In this document: piece after piece, positions 1 to 8,365 of the stretch
Layout: each line of letters opens with the position of its first letter
Position numbering within the stretch: position 1 is the first letter of the stretch
DNA from: Clostridiales bacterium
GTDB taxonomy: Bacteria; Bacillota; Clostridia; Oscillospirales; CAG-272
Length of the DNA stretch: 64,000 bases
Direction: 5' to 3'
Assembly (NCBI GenBank): GCA_003522145.1
Contig: DPGD01000042.1
Coordinates: 1 to 64,000 of the forward strand
The notes under the pieces: model-generated
The model's input: the letters and a program-made list of their open reading frames with translations, nothing else
What the model was told of the DNA's origin: nothing
Databases searched by the model: none
Translations under genes and position numbers: made by a program

Positions 1-75
1 GCGTCCCACAAAGAGAGAGCGAGCCAGCCCATCGGGGCACGCCTTTTCAGGGGAGAAACGCAGGAAAAAGCGGAC

Positions 76-104
76 TTGACAGGAATGGTAAAATTCGCTA
101 TACT
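76..104 (+). promoter_or_regulatory. Sigma-A promoter of the first lipoprotein gene
   Basis: TTGACA (76-81) and TATACT (99-104) are separated by exactly 17 bases. The promoter lies about 70 bp upstream of the GTG start at 176, so bases 1-75 belong to whatever precedes this transcription unit. The frame from base 1 stays open into the next gene but shows no recognisable protein. Confidence 0.85.
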
Positions 105-175
105 ATACACAAGAGACGAGTGGATTACACACAACAAAAAGAGAATGCAGTTTTTTCTGAGGGAAGGAAAAAAGA

Positions 176-1516
176 GTGAACAGGCGGTATGAACGGATGT
201 CCGGAGCAGGAAAGAGGGGCATTCTTTGGCTGACAATTTTTTTGATGCTGCTGGGGCTGGTTTCCTGCGGAGAGAGCACAACCGACACAAATGGCGGGCA
301 GAACAATGGGGTACTTGTAAACGGGTCTTTGAAAATAGGTGTGGCAGGTGGGAGCATTTCATCGGATTTTGCCTTGAATCCATCGCCCTTCACCGCAGAG
401 AACGAGACAGAAGAGGCCTTGGCGCGCCTGATTGCGCAACCTTTGATGCGGTACGATGAGGGAGGGTGGAAAACGGTTTTAGGAACCGTCACGCTGTCGG
501 AAGAGAACGGAAAGACCGTAGGCACGGTAAAAATTCGCAACGATGCCACTTATTATAACGGCAAGACGGCGGTGAACATCAATCAATACTATTCGCTTTT
601 ACACAAGCTGGCCTCCATGAGCCTGTCCGGCTGTCTGGCGGATTATTACAAGAGTCCCATAGAGGGACTGGTCGGATACCGCTACGGATACCGGGATTTG
701 ACTCTGGAGCAGGTGCCGGATTTTGAGGAAGAAGCCAAGGAGCTGGCGGACAGTCTGACGCAAGAGGGATACAAGCAGGTTTTGATCGAGAGCAAGATGT
801 TCGGCTTTTTCAGCGGAAATCCCATGAGTCTTTGTTTTGACGGCAGAACCTTCAAGGAAGCGATTGTAGCGGGCACGGCCGAGGAGGCCAAGAGGGAAGA
901 CAGCTGGTTTACAGGTTCCACATCCACGGAGATTTTAGAAGAGGCGGCCCTGGTTTACAGCGCTCTGCCCCGAGAGGAGTGGCAATGGCAGCTTCTACAG
1001 GAGAATCTGAAGGAGTCTTGTGAGAAGAGTTTTGCAGATGAAATGAAGAAAAAGGCCGCTGCGGAAGGAAAGCGGACGGAGACGATCTCGGGAGTGAAAA
1101 TTGACGGACAGAATTGTATAGTCCAATTTACCGAAAAGCTTTCCGAAGAGGAGGCTATACGCATTCTGAACCTGCCGATTATGGCAGTGAACGGCAGTAT
1201 GGGCACCGGGGAATACCTTCCGGTAAAAAACGGTTTCAGCGAGCAAGAGGGCGAGGCGGTCATAGAACTGACCGGACGGCAGGGACAGTTGCTGGTGGTG
1301 TTTACTCTGTCCTCTCCCAAAGATGAATTGTATACCAGTGTTCGGATCGGGGCAGTGGATGCGGTGCTGTTGGATTTCGATCCGACAGCGCAAGAGCAAG
1401 CGGCAGAAGAAGAGAAGGGGCATTTGCGTTTTGCCCGGATCGGAGAAAGTACCGTGATTTTCAATCCGGATTCGGTGACCTTGGAAGAGCTGAAAAATCT
1501 GGAACTGTTTTACTGA
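176..1516 (+). CDS. Lipoprotein, degenerate family-5 solute-binding-protein-like
   Basis: A 446-residue exported lipoprotein. The start is GTG, preceded by a GGAAGG ribosome binding site. A hydrophobic segment (about residues 15-30) ends in the lipobox LVSC with Cys31 as the predicted lipid attachment site. Residues about 60-140 resemble the N-terminal lobe of peptide-binding (SBP_bac_5) proteins: a segment like ALARLIAQPLMRYDEGGW, followed by a 'YNGKTAVN' stretch where family members have a 'hDGtPvTAdDv' motif. A later GTGEYLPV segment recalls the family's 'GTGPYk' motif. The rest is diverged, the protein is about 100 residues short of typical family members, and no permease genes are adjacent. 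It may therefore be a lipoprotein derived from a binding protein rather than a working importer subunit. The assignment to the lipoprotein class is firm; the family is tentative. Confidence 0.75.
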   Translation: MNRRYERMSGAGKRGILWLTIFLMLLGLVSCGESTTDTNGGQNNGVLVNGSLKIGVAGGSISSDFALNPSPFTAENETEEALARLIAQPLMRYDEGGWKTVLGTVTLSEENGKTVGTVKIRNDATYYNGKTAVNINQYYSLLHKLASMSLSGCLADYYKSPIEGLVGYRYGYRDLTLEQVPDFEEEAKELADSLTQEGYKQVLIESKMFGFFSGNPMSLCFDGRTFKEAIVAGTAEEAKREDSWFTGSTSTEILEEAALVYSALPREEWQWQLLQENLKESCEKSFADEMKKKAAAEGKRTETISGVKIDGQNCIVQFTEKLSEEEAIRILNLPIMAVNGSMGTGEYLPVKNGFSEQEGEAVIELTGRQGQLLVVFTLSSPKDELYTSVRIGAVDAVLLDFDPTAQEQAAEEEKGHLRFARIGESTVIFNPDSVTLEELKNLELFY

Positions 1517-1604
1517 ATCCGGACTTTCGTTCGGAGCCTGTTGCCATGACCGTTGTGAAAGAAAGAGAAAAACCGGATTAAAGGTTTTTCTTGAAATAAA
1601 AAAA

Positions 1605-1752
1605 GGAGGCGGAAAAACCTCTTTCTGAGTTTTTTACCTCCGACAACATTGGTCTTGGCGGCTGAAGGGCCTGACCGACCATGATCCCATTAAAATGCCG
1701 GAATTCCGGCCGGCATTTTGAGGGGCTGTAAAAAGCGAGTTCTTACAGCCCC
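1605..1752 (-). repeat. R1 composite palindromic repeat, copy 1 (shortened)
   Basis: This copy is in reverse orientation. Hairpin A is at 1722-1752 (GGGGCTGTAAAA against TTACAGCCCC). Terminator-like hairpin B is at 1692-1719 (AAAATGCCG / CGGCATTTT). A decayed hairpin D lies at 1605-1640. The linker core is recognisable between them but shorter than in full copies. The element sits between the convergent ends of two genes and can terminate both. A weak AT-rich hairpin at 1566-1591 lies just before it. Confidence 0.8.
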
Positions 1753-1761
1753 GGAACAGGT

Positions 1762-3123
1762 TTATTTTTCGGTTTTTTCTTCTTTGGGAGGCAGGAGCGA
1801 AACCAGAGCCGATTCGATTCGGCGCTCCAGAATCCTTTCTGCCTGGATACGCAGTCCGTAGCATTCCACAATCGGGGTGGACCCGTCCTCCGGAATGACA
1901 CTCAGTTGGCTGAAGAGCAGTCCGGCAAGGGTCTCCACTTCCAGATCCTCCGGAAGGTTGATGCCCAAAACCTGGCAGAGCGTATCCAGATCGGCGCTTC
2001 CTTTGACCCGCCAGAGGTTTTCTTCCAGCTTCACGATGTCGCCTTCCTCCTCATCGGAGGGGTCGTCGGTTTCATCGTAGATGTTTCCGACGATTTCTTC
2101 CAGCAGATCTTCCATGGTGATGATCCCGGCCGTTCCGCCGTATTCATCCACCACCACCGACATGTGTACCTTGTTTTTCTTCATATCGGTCAAGAGATTG
2201 GTTGCATGAACGCTTTCGGGAACAAAATGCGGGTCGTAGAGCAGTTCCTCAAGGCTCTTTTGCTCTTCTTTTTTGTGCAGACGGTTCAGCAGATAGCTTT
2301 TGGTGCCGAGAATTCCGACGATATTGTCAATATCGTCTTTATAAACCGGGATCCGGGAGTAACCGGTTTCTTCAATTACCGAAAGCAATTCTCCGTCGGA
2401 AATATCCAAAGGAACAGCGGTCATGGCGGTACGGTGCGTCAGAAGGTCGCCGGCGGTCACATCGGTGAAGTCCAACACATTTTCGATCATTTCCTTTTCG
2501 CCCGATTCAATGGCGCCGTTTTCTTCTCCCATATCCACCAGAGTCAGAATCTCATCCTGCGTCACATCCTCGTCCAACGCCTCGGTTCCAATGCCCAGCA
2601 TCCGGACAAAGACCTTTGTGGCGGAATTTACCAGACACGAAAAGGGAAGAGAAAGACCATAGAGGAAGCGGATGAGTCCATAACTGTTGTAGTTTTTGGT
2701 TTTTCGGCCTCTGGCAGTGCCGAATGCGGCGAAGAGCCGCCGGATAAATACGATGTAAAGAAAGGCAAAGACCAGTCCGCCTGCCAAAAAGACCAGAACA
2801 TTCAGAAGCAGATCCGGAAAGTCGGCAGGAAAAGTCGGCTTTTCATGGATGGCATCCATGATGTCATGGCAGAGTACCCCAAAAATCAGTCCCTCAAAGC
2901 AAAGAAGCAGCATCTGGGTGCTCCAAAGCGCATCTTTGACCTTTTGCTCCTTTTCGGAAAAGAACGCATACATTTTTTTGGCATGCGGCGAGCCGGCTTC
3001 GGCATCTCTGCAGAGCTTCTTGCCGTTCTGCTCTTCAAAATATCCCCGTGCGTAGGAAATGATGGCGGAAAGCGCCGCCAAAAGTGCGATGATGATCAAT
3101 CGTCGCCCACTATCGCCTGACAA
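1762..3123 (-). CDS. CNNM/CBS/CorC-domain membrane protein (HlyC/CorC family)
   Basis: A 453-residue integral membrane protein of the CorC/HlyC (TlyC-like) family, whose members are linked to divalent-cation (Mg/Co) efflux. Hydrophobic segments lie at about residues 8-26, 68-88 and 103-128. A pair of CBS domains follows (about 205-330, including 'SRIPVYKDDIDNIVGIL' and 'MSVVVDEYGGTAGIITMEDLLEEIVG', the family's hallmark), then an acidic linker and a C-terminal CorC_HlyC domain (about 360-440). The start is TTG, supported by a GGAGGGG ribosome binding site 8 bases upstream. The membrane part is shorter than usual, which may reflect a divergent subfamily. It is a single-gene unit with its own strong promoter. 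Confidence 0.9.
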   Translation of the reverse strand: MSGDSGRRLIIIALLAALSAIISYARGYFEEQNGKKLCRDAEAGSPHAKKMYAFFSEKEQKVKDALWSTQMLLLCFEGLIFGVLCHDIMDAIHEKPTFPADFPDLLLNVLVFLAGGLVFAFLYIVFIRRLFAAFGTARGRKTKNYNSYGLIRFLYGLSLPFSCLVNSATKVFVRMLGIGTEALDEDVTQDEILTLVDMGEENGAIESGEKEMIENVLDFTDVTAGDLLTHRTAMTAVPLDISDGELLSVIEETGYSRIPVYKDDIDNIVGILGTKSYLLNRLHKKEEQKSLEELLYDPHFVPESVHATNLLTDMKKNKVHMSVVVDEYGGTAGIITMEDLLEEIVGNIYDETDDPSDEEEGDIVKLEENLWRVKGSADLDTLCQVLGINLPEDLEVETLAGLLFSQLSVIPEDGSTPIVECYGLRIQAERILERRIESALVSLLPPKEEKTEK

Positions 3124-3176
3124 AATAACCCCTCCAATGGATTACATAGATTGCTCTTAGCGTATAATCGTAGAAC

Positions 3177-3205
3177 AGTATACACGATAAAGAGGTTTTT
3201 GTCAA
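3177..3205 (-). promoter_or_regulatory. Sigma-A promoter of the CNNM/CBS gene
   Basis: On the minus strand, TTGACA (3200-3205) and TATACT (3177-3182) are separated by 17 bases, about 55 bp upstream of the TTG start. Confidence 0.85.
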
Positions 3206-3325
3206 CAGCAAAAACAAGGGTGACAAGAAAATAAGTTTTTTATGCGACTGTTTGGGTTCGGTCGTAGAGGAAAGGCCATGCACCGAAAAAATCTGAAAAA
3301 ATATCAAAAAAATTTTCCGGTGCCG

Positions 3326-3356
3326 TTGACTTTCCCGAAAAAAAGCCGTCTATAGG
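3326..3356 (+). promoter_or_regulatory. Probable promoter of the Big2 lipoprotein gene
   Basis: TTGACT (3326-3331) and TATAGG (3351-3356) have a long 19-base spacer, 50 bp before the ATG at 3407. It is weaker than the other promoters in the window. Confidence 0.5.
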
Positions 3357-3406
3357 GGTGAAAAAGAAAAATGCTGTTTCACAGCAAAAAGAAAGGGGTT
3401 ACAAAA

Positions 3407-4879
3407 ATGAGAAAAACATTCACAAGATTCACGGGTATGGCGTTGGCTGCTCTGATGGTCTGCTCCTTAGCTGCCTGCGGTTCCTCCACCACAGTGGGGC
3501 CGGATCTTTCTCCCTCGGAGGGGCAGAACACCTCACAAACCAGCACGGAGAAAACCGGAATCACCGGACTGAAGCTGTCCAAGAACTCGGTCACGCTGAA
3601 GGTCGGAGGTACTGAGGAGCTGAGCGTTATGACCACTCCTGCGGACGCCGATCAATCCACACTTGTCTGGACCGTGACCGACCCGACCATCGCTCAGGTG
3701 GAAAACGGCAAAATCACCGCTTTGAAAAACGGAACGACCGTGGTAACGGTGAAAACCGCCGACGGAGCCGTGTACCAGACCTGTACGGTGGTGGTTTCCG
3801 GCGAGGATGACCCCGCTGAAATCAAGGTCACCGGCATTGCACTCAATAAAGATCATTTTGTTATCAAATTGGGAGGAAGCGCTCAATTGAGCGCCACAGC
3901 CACTCCGGATAATGCCACCGACAAGACCCTTTCTTACAGTTCCTCCGATGAAACAATCGCCCAGATCGGCACGGACGGTAAGATCACTACATTAAAGGAA
4001 GGGGTAGCGGAAATCATCGTTACCGCTTCCAGCGGGATCAAGAAGAATTGCCTGGTGATCGTCTGCAAGGACAACCAGCTTCCGGCAGGAACCTCCGCCG
4101 AGGTATCGGTAAAAGCGGGGGAATCGTTGAACCTGGCAACGGTTGATACCTACTGCAAGAATCTCACCGGGCTGACTTACACCTCCGGGGACAAGTCGGT
4201 GCTGACTATGGATGGCAGCAAGGCAACCGGCGTTAAGGAAGGAAAGGTTACGGTGACCGTAACGGATGCAGACAAGAATCCGGTGTTTACCTTTACAGTA
4301 AATGTGACCAAGGGGGATACGCCCACACCTTCCAAGGAATTGAGCGGTATCCGGATCAATGAAAAGACCCTGGCTGTGGAAGAAGGCAAGACCATCACCG
4401 TTACCGCTACGCTGTTGCCTGAGGGCGTAACTGCGTATAGAATTTTCTGGATCAGTGAGGCAAAGGATGTATTCTCGGTGGACGAGAACGGCGTGATCAC
4501 CGGCATCAAGGAAGGGAAAGGCTATGTGACCGCCTATGTTTCCGACGGCAAGAAGAGTTTCACATCGGTTTGCGAGGTGGAGGTGTATGCCAAGGGCGGT
4601 CAGCCGTCCAACATTCCCGCCACCGGCATCAAGCTGAACGAACGGACAGTCTCGCTGAAGGTGGGTGACGAGTATAAAATCGAATATACCCTGACGCCGG
4701 CAGACGCCACTTCCAAGGTTCAGTTCATCGATGAGAGCAAAAACATGAGCGCAGAGGGCGTGATCTCTCTGGATAAGACTACGGGTACGGTGCAGGCGCT
4801 GAAAGCGGGCAAAACAGCGGTGACGCTCTATGTCTCTGACGGAATCACCGCAACCATCTATATCACAGTGGTTGAATGA
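3407..4879 (+). CDS. Big2 (bacterial Ig-like) repeat lipoprotein
   Basis: A 490-residue surface lipoprotein. The ATG at 3407 is preferred over an upstream in-frame ATG at 3371 because AAAGGGG sits 6 bases before it and the protein then begins with a standard signal peptide. The lipobox LAAC ends at Cys24. The remainder is five consecutive Big_2-type domains (about residues 50-130, 135-220, 222-308, 312-400 and 405-490), each with the 'V.GI.L....v.l..G....L.A...P..At' start and 'G.it.l.eG.a.vtv' end of the family. Such domains act as stalk or adhesion modules. No catalytic domain is visible, so a structural or binding role outside the membrane is inferred. Confidence 0.9.
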   Translation: MRKTFTRFTGMALAALMVCSLAACGSSTTVGPDLSPSEGQNTSQTSTEKTGITGLKLSKNSVTLKVGGTEELSVMTTPADADQSTLVWTVTDPTIAQVENGKITALKNGTTVVTVKTADGAVYQTCTVVVSGEDDPAEIKVTGIALNKDHFVIKLGGSAQLSATATPDNATDKTLSYSSSDETIAQIGTDGKITTLKEGVAEIIVTASSGIKKNCLVIVCKDNQLPAGTSAEVSVKAGESLNLATVDTYCKNLTGLTYTSGDKSVLTMDGSKATGVKEGKVTVTVTDADKNPVFTFTVNVTKGDTPTPSKELSGIRINEKTLAVEEGKTITVTATLLPEGVTAYRIFWISEAKDVFSVDENGVITGIKEGKGYVTAYVSDGKKSFTSVCEVEVYAKGGQPSNIPATGIKLNERTVSLKVGDEYKIEYTLTPADATSKVQFIDESKNMSAEGVISLDKTTGTVQALKAGKTAVTLYVSDGITATIYITVVE

Positions 4880-4900
4880 TCGGAATGATCCCGAAAAACA

Positions 4901-5101
4901 GGGGCTGTAAAAAACGCACTTTTTTACAGCCCCTTAAAAAATGCCGGCTGGAATACCGGCATTTTTTGATGCGATCTTGGTCGGTTTTGCCTTCGATTTT
5001 GTCGGAATTCAGGTGAATTCTGGGGCACAAGGACGGCTTTCCGCTGTCAAAACCAAGGCTCAAGGAGATGTAAAAAGCTCGGTCAGCGTTTTTACACCTC
5101 C
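4901..5101 (+). repeat. R1 composite palindromic repeat, copy 2 (full)
   Basis: A full forward copy between two convergent genes. Hairpin A spans 4901-4933 (GGGGCTGTAAAAAA / TTTTTTACAGCCCC), hairpin B 4936-4967 (A6-TGCCGG / CCGGCA-T6, a bidirectional terminator shape), the linker core GATCTTGGTCGGTTTTGCC follows, and hairpin D closes it at 5064-5101 (GGAGATGTAAAAA / TTTTTACACCTCC). Confidence 0.9.
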
Positions 5102-5155
5102 GTTCAGAACGAAACCAAGCCTCTTCCGAAAGAAAGAGGCTTGGGAAAATGAAGA

Positions 5156-6319
5156 TTAAAGAGATTCTTCCAGTATTTTCAGAATATCGGCTTCGGAGAG
5201 AGGGCTCCAGGCATGCTCCAAGCCTTCGTTCACGGCGATGTGATGTGCCATTTCACCCAAGCGGGATTGGTCAATGCCCACCTCCCGCAGATGCATGGGC
5301 ATACCGAAGGATTCAAAGAGGGCATAGGTCTTTTCGATGGTTTTTTCCGCCAGCTCCATAGGAGGAAGGGAGGAATCCAGACCGAAAACCAAAGTGCCGA
5401 AGGACACGAAGCGTTCCACCGTGCGTTCGTTTAAAATATGCTTCATCCAACGGGGAGTCAGAATGGCGAGCCCTTCCCCGTGAGTGATGTCATAATAGGC
5501 GCTCAGAGCGTGCTCCATCCCATGACAGGGCCAACCGGAATAACGGTTGCCAATCGAGAGAATACCGTTGCAGGCAAGGGAGCAGTCCACCATGAATTCT
5601 CCTCTTGCATCATAGTTGTCCGGTTCTTTCAGTGCGCTATGGGCGGTTTTAATCAGACTTCTGATGGCAGAGGCGCACATTCCGTCGGCAAGATCGGAAT
5701 GTTCCCCGCAGAAGAACTGCTCCATGATATGATTGATGGCATCAGCGGCTCCGGCGGCCGTCTGCTTCTTGGAAACAGAGAAGGTATATTGCGGGTCCAG
5801 AATGGACACAGCCGGATAGAGATGCTCGTCTATATACCCCACCTTATCATTGGTCTCGGTGCGGGAAATGACGCAGGCGCTGTCGTATTCCGAACCGGTG
5901 GCGGCAAGAGTCAGCACATCGACCATAGGAAGAGCCTTTTGCGCCTTCACCTTGTAGGTGATCAGATCCCAGGGCTCCCCTTCATAGAGGGCTCCTGCGC
6001 AAATGGCCTTAGAGCAGTCCAACACGCTTCCGCCGCCCACTGCCAGAACCACATTGATCTTCTGCTCTTTGCAGATCTTCACGCCGCTTAAAACGCTGGT
6101 GGTGTATTTCGGGTTGGGCTCGATTCCCGGCAGTTCAAAGACTTCAAAGCCTTCAAGGAGCTTCCGGATCCGGTCGTAAAGGCCGATTTTTTTGATGCTT
6201 CCTCCGCCATAGGTCAGAAGGACCTTTTTCCCGAAGGGAGCCAAAGCCTCCGGCAGATTTTTGATGGCCTCCTTGCCGAAAATCAGCTTTGTGGGGGTAC
6301 AATAGGTAAAGTTCACCAT
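5156..6319 (-). CDS. Iron-containing alcohol dehydrogenase (BDH-like)
   Basis: A 387-residue group III alcohol dehydrogenase, resembling NADH-dependent butanol dehydrogenases that reduce aldehydes to alcohols during fermentation. The N-terminal Rossmann part contains 'AVGGGSVLDCSKAI', the nucleotide-binding GGGS motif. The C-terminal part carries the metal-ligand region 'DAINHIMEQFF' and the histidine-rich 'GWPCHGMEHALSAYYDITHGEGLAIL'. The start is placed at the ATG of MVNFTY, where family members begin; a 23-codon in-frame extension upstream runs into repeat R2 and is rejected. An AAAGG element lies about 11 bases upstream. The cytosolic cofactor (NADH or NADPH) cannot be told from sequence. 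Confidence 0.93.
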   Translation of the reverse strand: MVNFTYCTPTKLIFGKEAIKNLPEALAPFGKKVLLTYGGGSIKKIGLYDRIRKLLEGFEVFELPGIEPNPKYTTSVLSGVKICKEQKINVVLAVGGGSVLDCSKAICAGALYEGEPWDLITYKVKAQKALPMVDVLTLAATGSEYDSACVISRTETNDKVGYIDEHLYPAVSILDPQYTFSVSKKQTAAGAADAINHIMEQFFCGEHSDLADGMCASAIRSLIKTAHSALKEPDNYDARGEFMVDCSLACNGILSIGNRYSGWPCHGMEHALSAYYDITHGEGLAILTPRWMKHILNERTVERFVSFGTLVFGLDSSLPPMELAEKTIEKTYALFESFGMPMHLREVGIDQSRLGEMAHHIAVNEGLEHAWSPLSEADILKILEESL

Positions 6320-6370
6320 ACGGTCTACGCCTTTCTTTCTATAAATTTTATTTTGGACATTTCTGAAAAT

Positions 6371-6509
6371 TCCCCGCACATCCGGCACCGGCGTTTCAAC
6401 CGCAGAACCTTATCGCAAAAACCTGAATTACCAAAAGTACGCCTGTGTTTTTGCTTCTCGTTCTTCGGCACAACCGCTGGCGCCGCACATACTATGAAGG
6501 TTCAGAGAT
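6371..6509 (+). repeat. R2 dispersed repeat, copy 1
   Basis: A 139-bp stretch collinear with 16502-16641. Both begin with the identical TCCCCGCACATCCGGC, share CGCAAAA-type and TCTCGTTCTTCG blocks at the same spacing (85 bp from the left edge in each), and end in TTCAGAGAT. It lies between the dehydrogenase start and the end of the flavin reductase, overlapping that gene's last codons. No gene function is assigned. Confidence 0.7.
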
Positions 6510-7071
6510 CCCCATTTCGTTTTTTGCCGTCGGAAAATGCCTTGCCGACGATTTCGCCCAGCGCTACATACTGATTGTTGAAAGGGTCAAAGGTCAGTGG
6601 GCGAAGCCTTTGAACATCCACCCTGCCGTTTTCATCCAGAACTCTTTCGTCCACACTCACATTGACGATTTCTCCCACCAACCGGCAGGAGGAGGGATCG
6701 TAGCTGATCAATCGACATTCTACGGAAATGGGCAGCTCTTCGATCACCGGTGCGTCAACGAATGGGGAAGGCAGTGCGTGAAAGCCGGCTCTTTCAAATT
6801 TATCGGGAACCGTGTTACCGGAAACGATGCCCACATAATCGCAGGAAACAAGATGGGGCACATCTGCAATGTTTACGGTGAATGCGCCGCTTTCTTCAAT
6901 GCTTTTGGTGGTCTTGTGTCCCGCACTGATACAAAGAGACAGTTCTCGGTCATTACTGATGCCGCCCCAAGCGGCGTTCATTGCACAGGGCGTCCGGTCT
7001 TTGCTGTAGGCCGCGAGAATGAATACGGGCTGGGGATAAGTGTAGGGCTTCGCACCGAAATTTTTTCTCAC
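6502..7071 (-). CDS. Flavin reductase family protein (flavoredoxin-like)
   Basis: A 189-residue FMN-binding split-barrel protein of the flavin-reductase/flavoredoxin family. These enzymes bind FMN and either reduce flavins with NAD(P)H or act as small electron carriers in anaerobes. Recognisable blocks are 'PVFILAAYSKDRTPCAMNAAWGG', 'HKTTKSIEESGAFTVNIA', 'VSGNTVPDKFERAGF' and 'PISVECRLISY'. The start is GTG with a strong AGGAGGAATC ribosome binding site. The stop lies inside repeat R2. A second paralogue is at 28106. Partner and substrate are unknown. Confidence 0.9.
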   Translation of the reverse strand: MRKNFGAKPYTYPQPVFILAAYSKDRTPCAMNAAWGGISNDRELSLCISAGHKTTKSIEESGAFTVNIADVPHLVSCDYVGIVSGNTVPDKFERAGFHALPSPFVDAPVIEELPISVECRLISYDPSSCRLVGEIVNVSVDERVLDENGRVDVQRLRPLTFDPFNNQYVALGEIVGKAFSDGKKRNGDL

Positions 7072-7148
7072 TTCCGATTCCTCCTGTTTTATAATCGATT
7101 TCGGAAAGGTTCATGAGGGAAGAATTTCCCTCTTTGTGTATCACCCTT

Positions 7149-7179
7149 ATTATACAACGAAAGGGCACCCGGAAGTCAA
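7149..7179 (-). promoter_or_regulatory. Probable promoter of the flavin reductase gene
   Basis: On the minus strand, TTGACT (7174-7179) is followed 19 bases later by TATAAT (7149-7154). The long spacer lowers certainty. An inverted repeat GAGGGAA/TTCCCTC in the leader lies between promoter and start. Confidence 0.55.
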
Positions 7180-7345
7180 GTGATTTTTGAAAAATAGTTT
7201 CCTGTATGTGGTGAAAAAATTGACAGGGCGGAATTCCAAGGTTCTTTCCAAGCAAAACGGAGCGCGCCGGATGGACACGAAAAATTTGCCGGAGTTTAAG
7301 AAGCAGAAACACCGGGAGTGTTGAAAAGCGGCACTCCCCGAAAAA

Positions 7346-7384
7346 GGAGGTGTAAAAAACTCTGACCGAGTTCTTTACACCTCC
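7346..7384. repeat. R1 solo hairpin D (copy 3)
   Basis: Only the D hairpin of R1 is present: GGAGGTGTAAA against TTTACACCTCC, with the loop region CTCTGACCGAG able to extend the stem. It lies just after the end of the DUF368 gene on the minus strand. The rest of the 7072-7427 intergenic stretch holds the flavin reductase promoter; nothing else is recognised. Confidence 0.8.
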
Positions 7385-7427
7385 TTGAAAAAATCGGATA
7401 TCAGTCTTGAAGAAGGCCTTTGGACGG

Positions 7428-8297
7428 TTATTTCTGCCGTTTTTTCCGGACCAGGATTTTGGACAGCTCAAAGAGGGCGATGAACAGTCCGCCCAAGAGG
7501 AAAAACCAGATGCTGAAGGAAGAGAAGTCCAATATCGGTTGGGGCGTATCCAATTTGGAAGGCCCGATCCAGATGGAGTGCATCGAGCCGAGCATCATGC
7601 CGAGAATCGCATAGATCGTGGGGCAACGGTGCTTGTTCAGCAGAAAGCGCACGCCCTTCACCACCACCAGAATTCCGATGACTGCGCCCAAGCCCATGGA
7701 GAGAAGGAAGGGAACCACCGAAAAATCCAGATGCGCCAAAGAGGAAAGGGAATTGTAAAATTTTTCGTAAAGACCGAAAATATAGAGAAAGGCGGCGCCG
7801 GAAACGCCGGGCATAATCAAGGCGCAGGAAACGAAGATTCCGGCGGGGAAGGCCAAAACGATCTGTGCCCACTGGGAGGAGGCGTTGAAAATTCCGGATT
7901 CGGAAAGGAGCGTCAGACCAACAATTGCCGCAACACCGGGAAGGATCCAGAGTGCTTCCTTGAATTTTCCCTTCAGCGTCCCGAACTCTTCCTTCACGAT
8001 GAGGGGAACCGAAAAGAGCGTCACGCCCAAGAACAGCGAGCTGACCGGATAAATGTGTTCGGCAAAAAAGCGTTTGATGAGGAAGGTTGCCAGAGCCAGC
8101 CCCAGAAGATAGCCTCCGACCAGGCGGAGCAGAAAAAAGAAGGATTTCTTTTTCTGTGTGCTTTTTTTGGAAAGAAAGGTGTTGACCGAATTGAGCATTT
8201 CGTCAAAAAAGCCCATAAGGAAGGCAATCGTTCCTCCCGAAACCCCCGGCACACTGCCGCCAAGGGACATGAGAAGTCCGCCGATGAATTCAAGCAT
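7428..8297 (-). CDS. DUF368 membrane protein, probable polyprenyl-phosphate transporter
   Basis: A 289-residue polytopic membrane protein with the DUF368 signature at its N-terminus ('GGSVPGVSGGTIAFLMGFFDEML') and its internal pseudo-repeat ('LIMPGVSGAAFLYIFGLYEKF'). DUF368 (PopT) proteins have been reported to recycle undecaprenyl phosphate across the membrane for cell-wall synthesis; that role is established for other members and is inferred here. About eight hydrophobic segments are visible. The ATG has a GGAGAA ribosome binding site. The length is normal for the family. It may share a transcript with the lipoprotein gene upstream, 68 bp away. Confidence 0.9.
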   Translation of the reverse strand: MLEFIGGLLMSLGGSVPGVSGGTIAFLMGFFDEMLNSVNTFLSKKSTQKKKSFFFLLRLVGGYLLGLALATFLIKRFFAEHIYPVSSLFLGVTLFSVPLIVKEEFGTLKGKFKEALWILPGVAAIVGLTLLSESGIFNASSQWAQIVLAFPAGIFVSCALIMPGVSGAAFLYIFGLYEKFYNSLSSLAHLDFSVVPFLLSMGLGAVIGILVVVKGVRFLLNKHRCPTIYAILGMMLGSMHSIWIGPSKLDTPQPILDFSSFSIWFFLLGGLFIALFELSKILVRKKRQK

Positions 8298-8365
8298 TTT
8301 CAGATGTTCTCCTTTTCAATGATTTTTTTAAAGAATCCGGTAGGGAAAAACGACGGGCGGACCGG

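Noticed and set aside
1..192. Open frame from base 1 into the first gene
   Set aside because: It crosses a perfect sigma-A promoter and gives no recognisable protein.
1906..3120. Long open frame on the plus strand opposite the CNNM/CBS gene
   Set aside because: It is the shadow of a clearly identified protein on the other strand and has no ribosome binding site.
6353..6574. Protein-level similarity between frames in R2 copies 1 and 2
   Set aside because: The shared SPHIR-like peptides follow from DNA similarity; the frames lack starts and break in copy 3.
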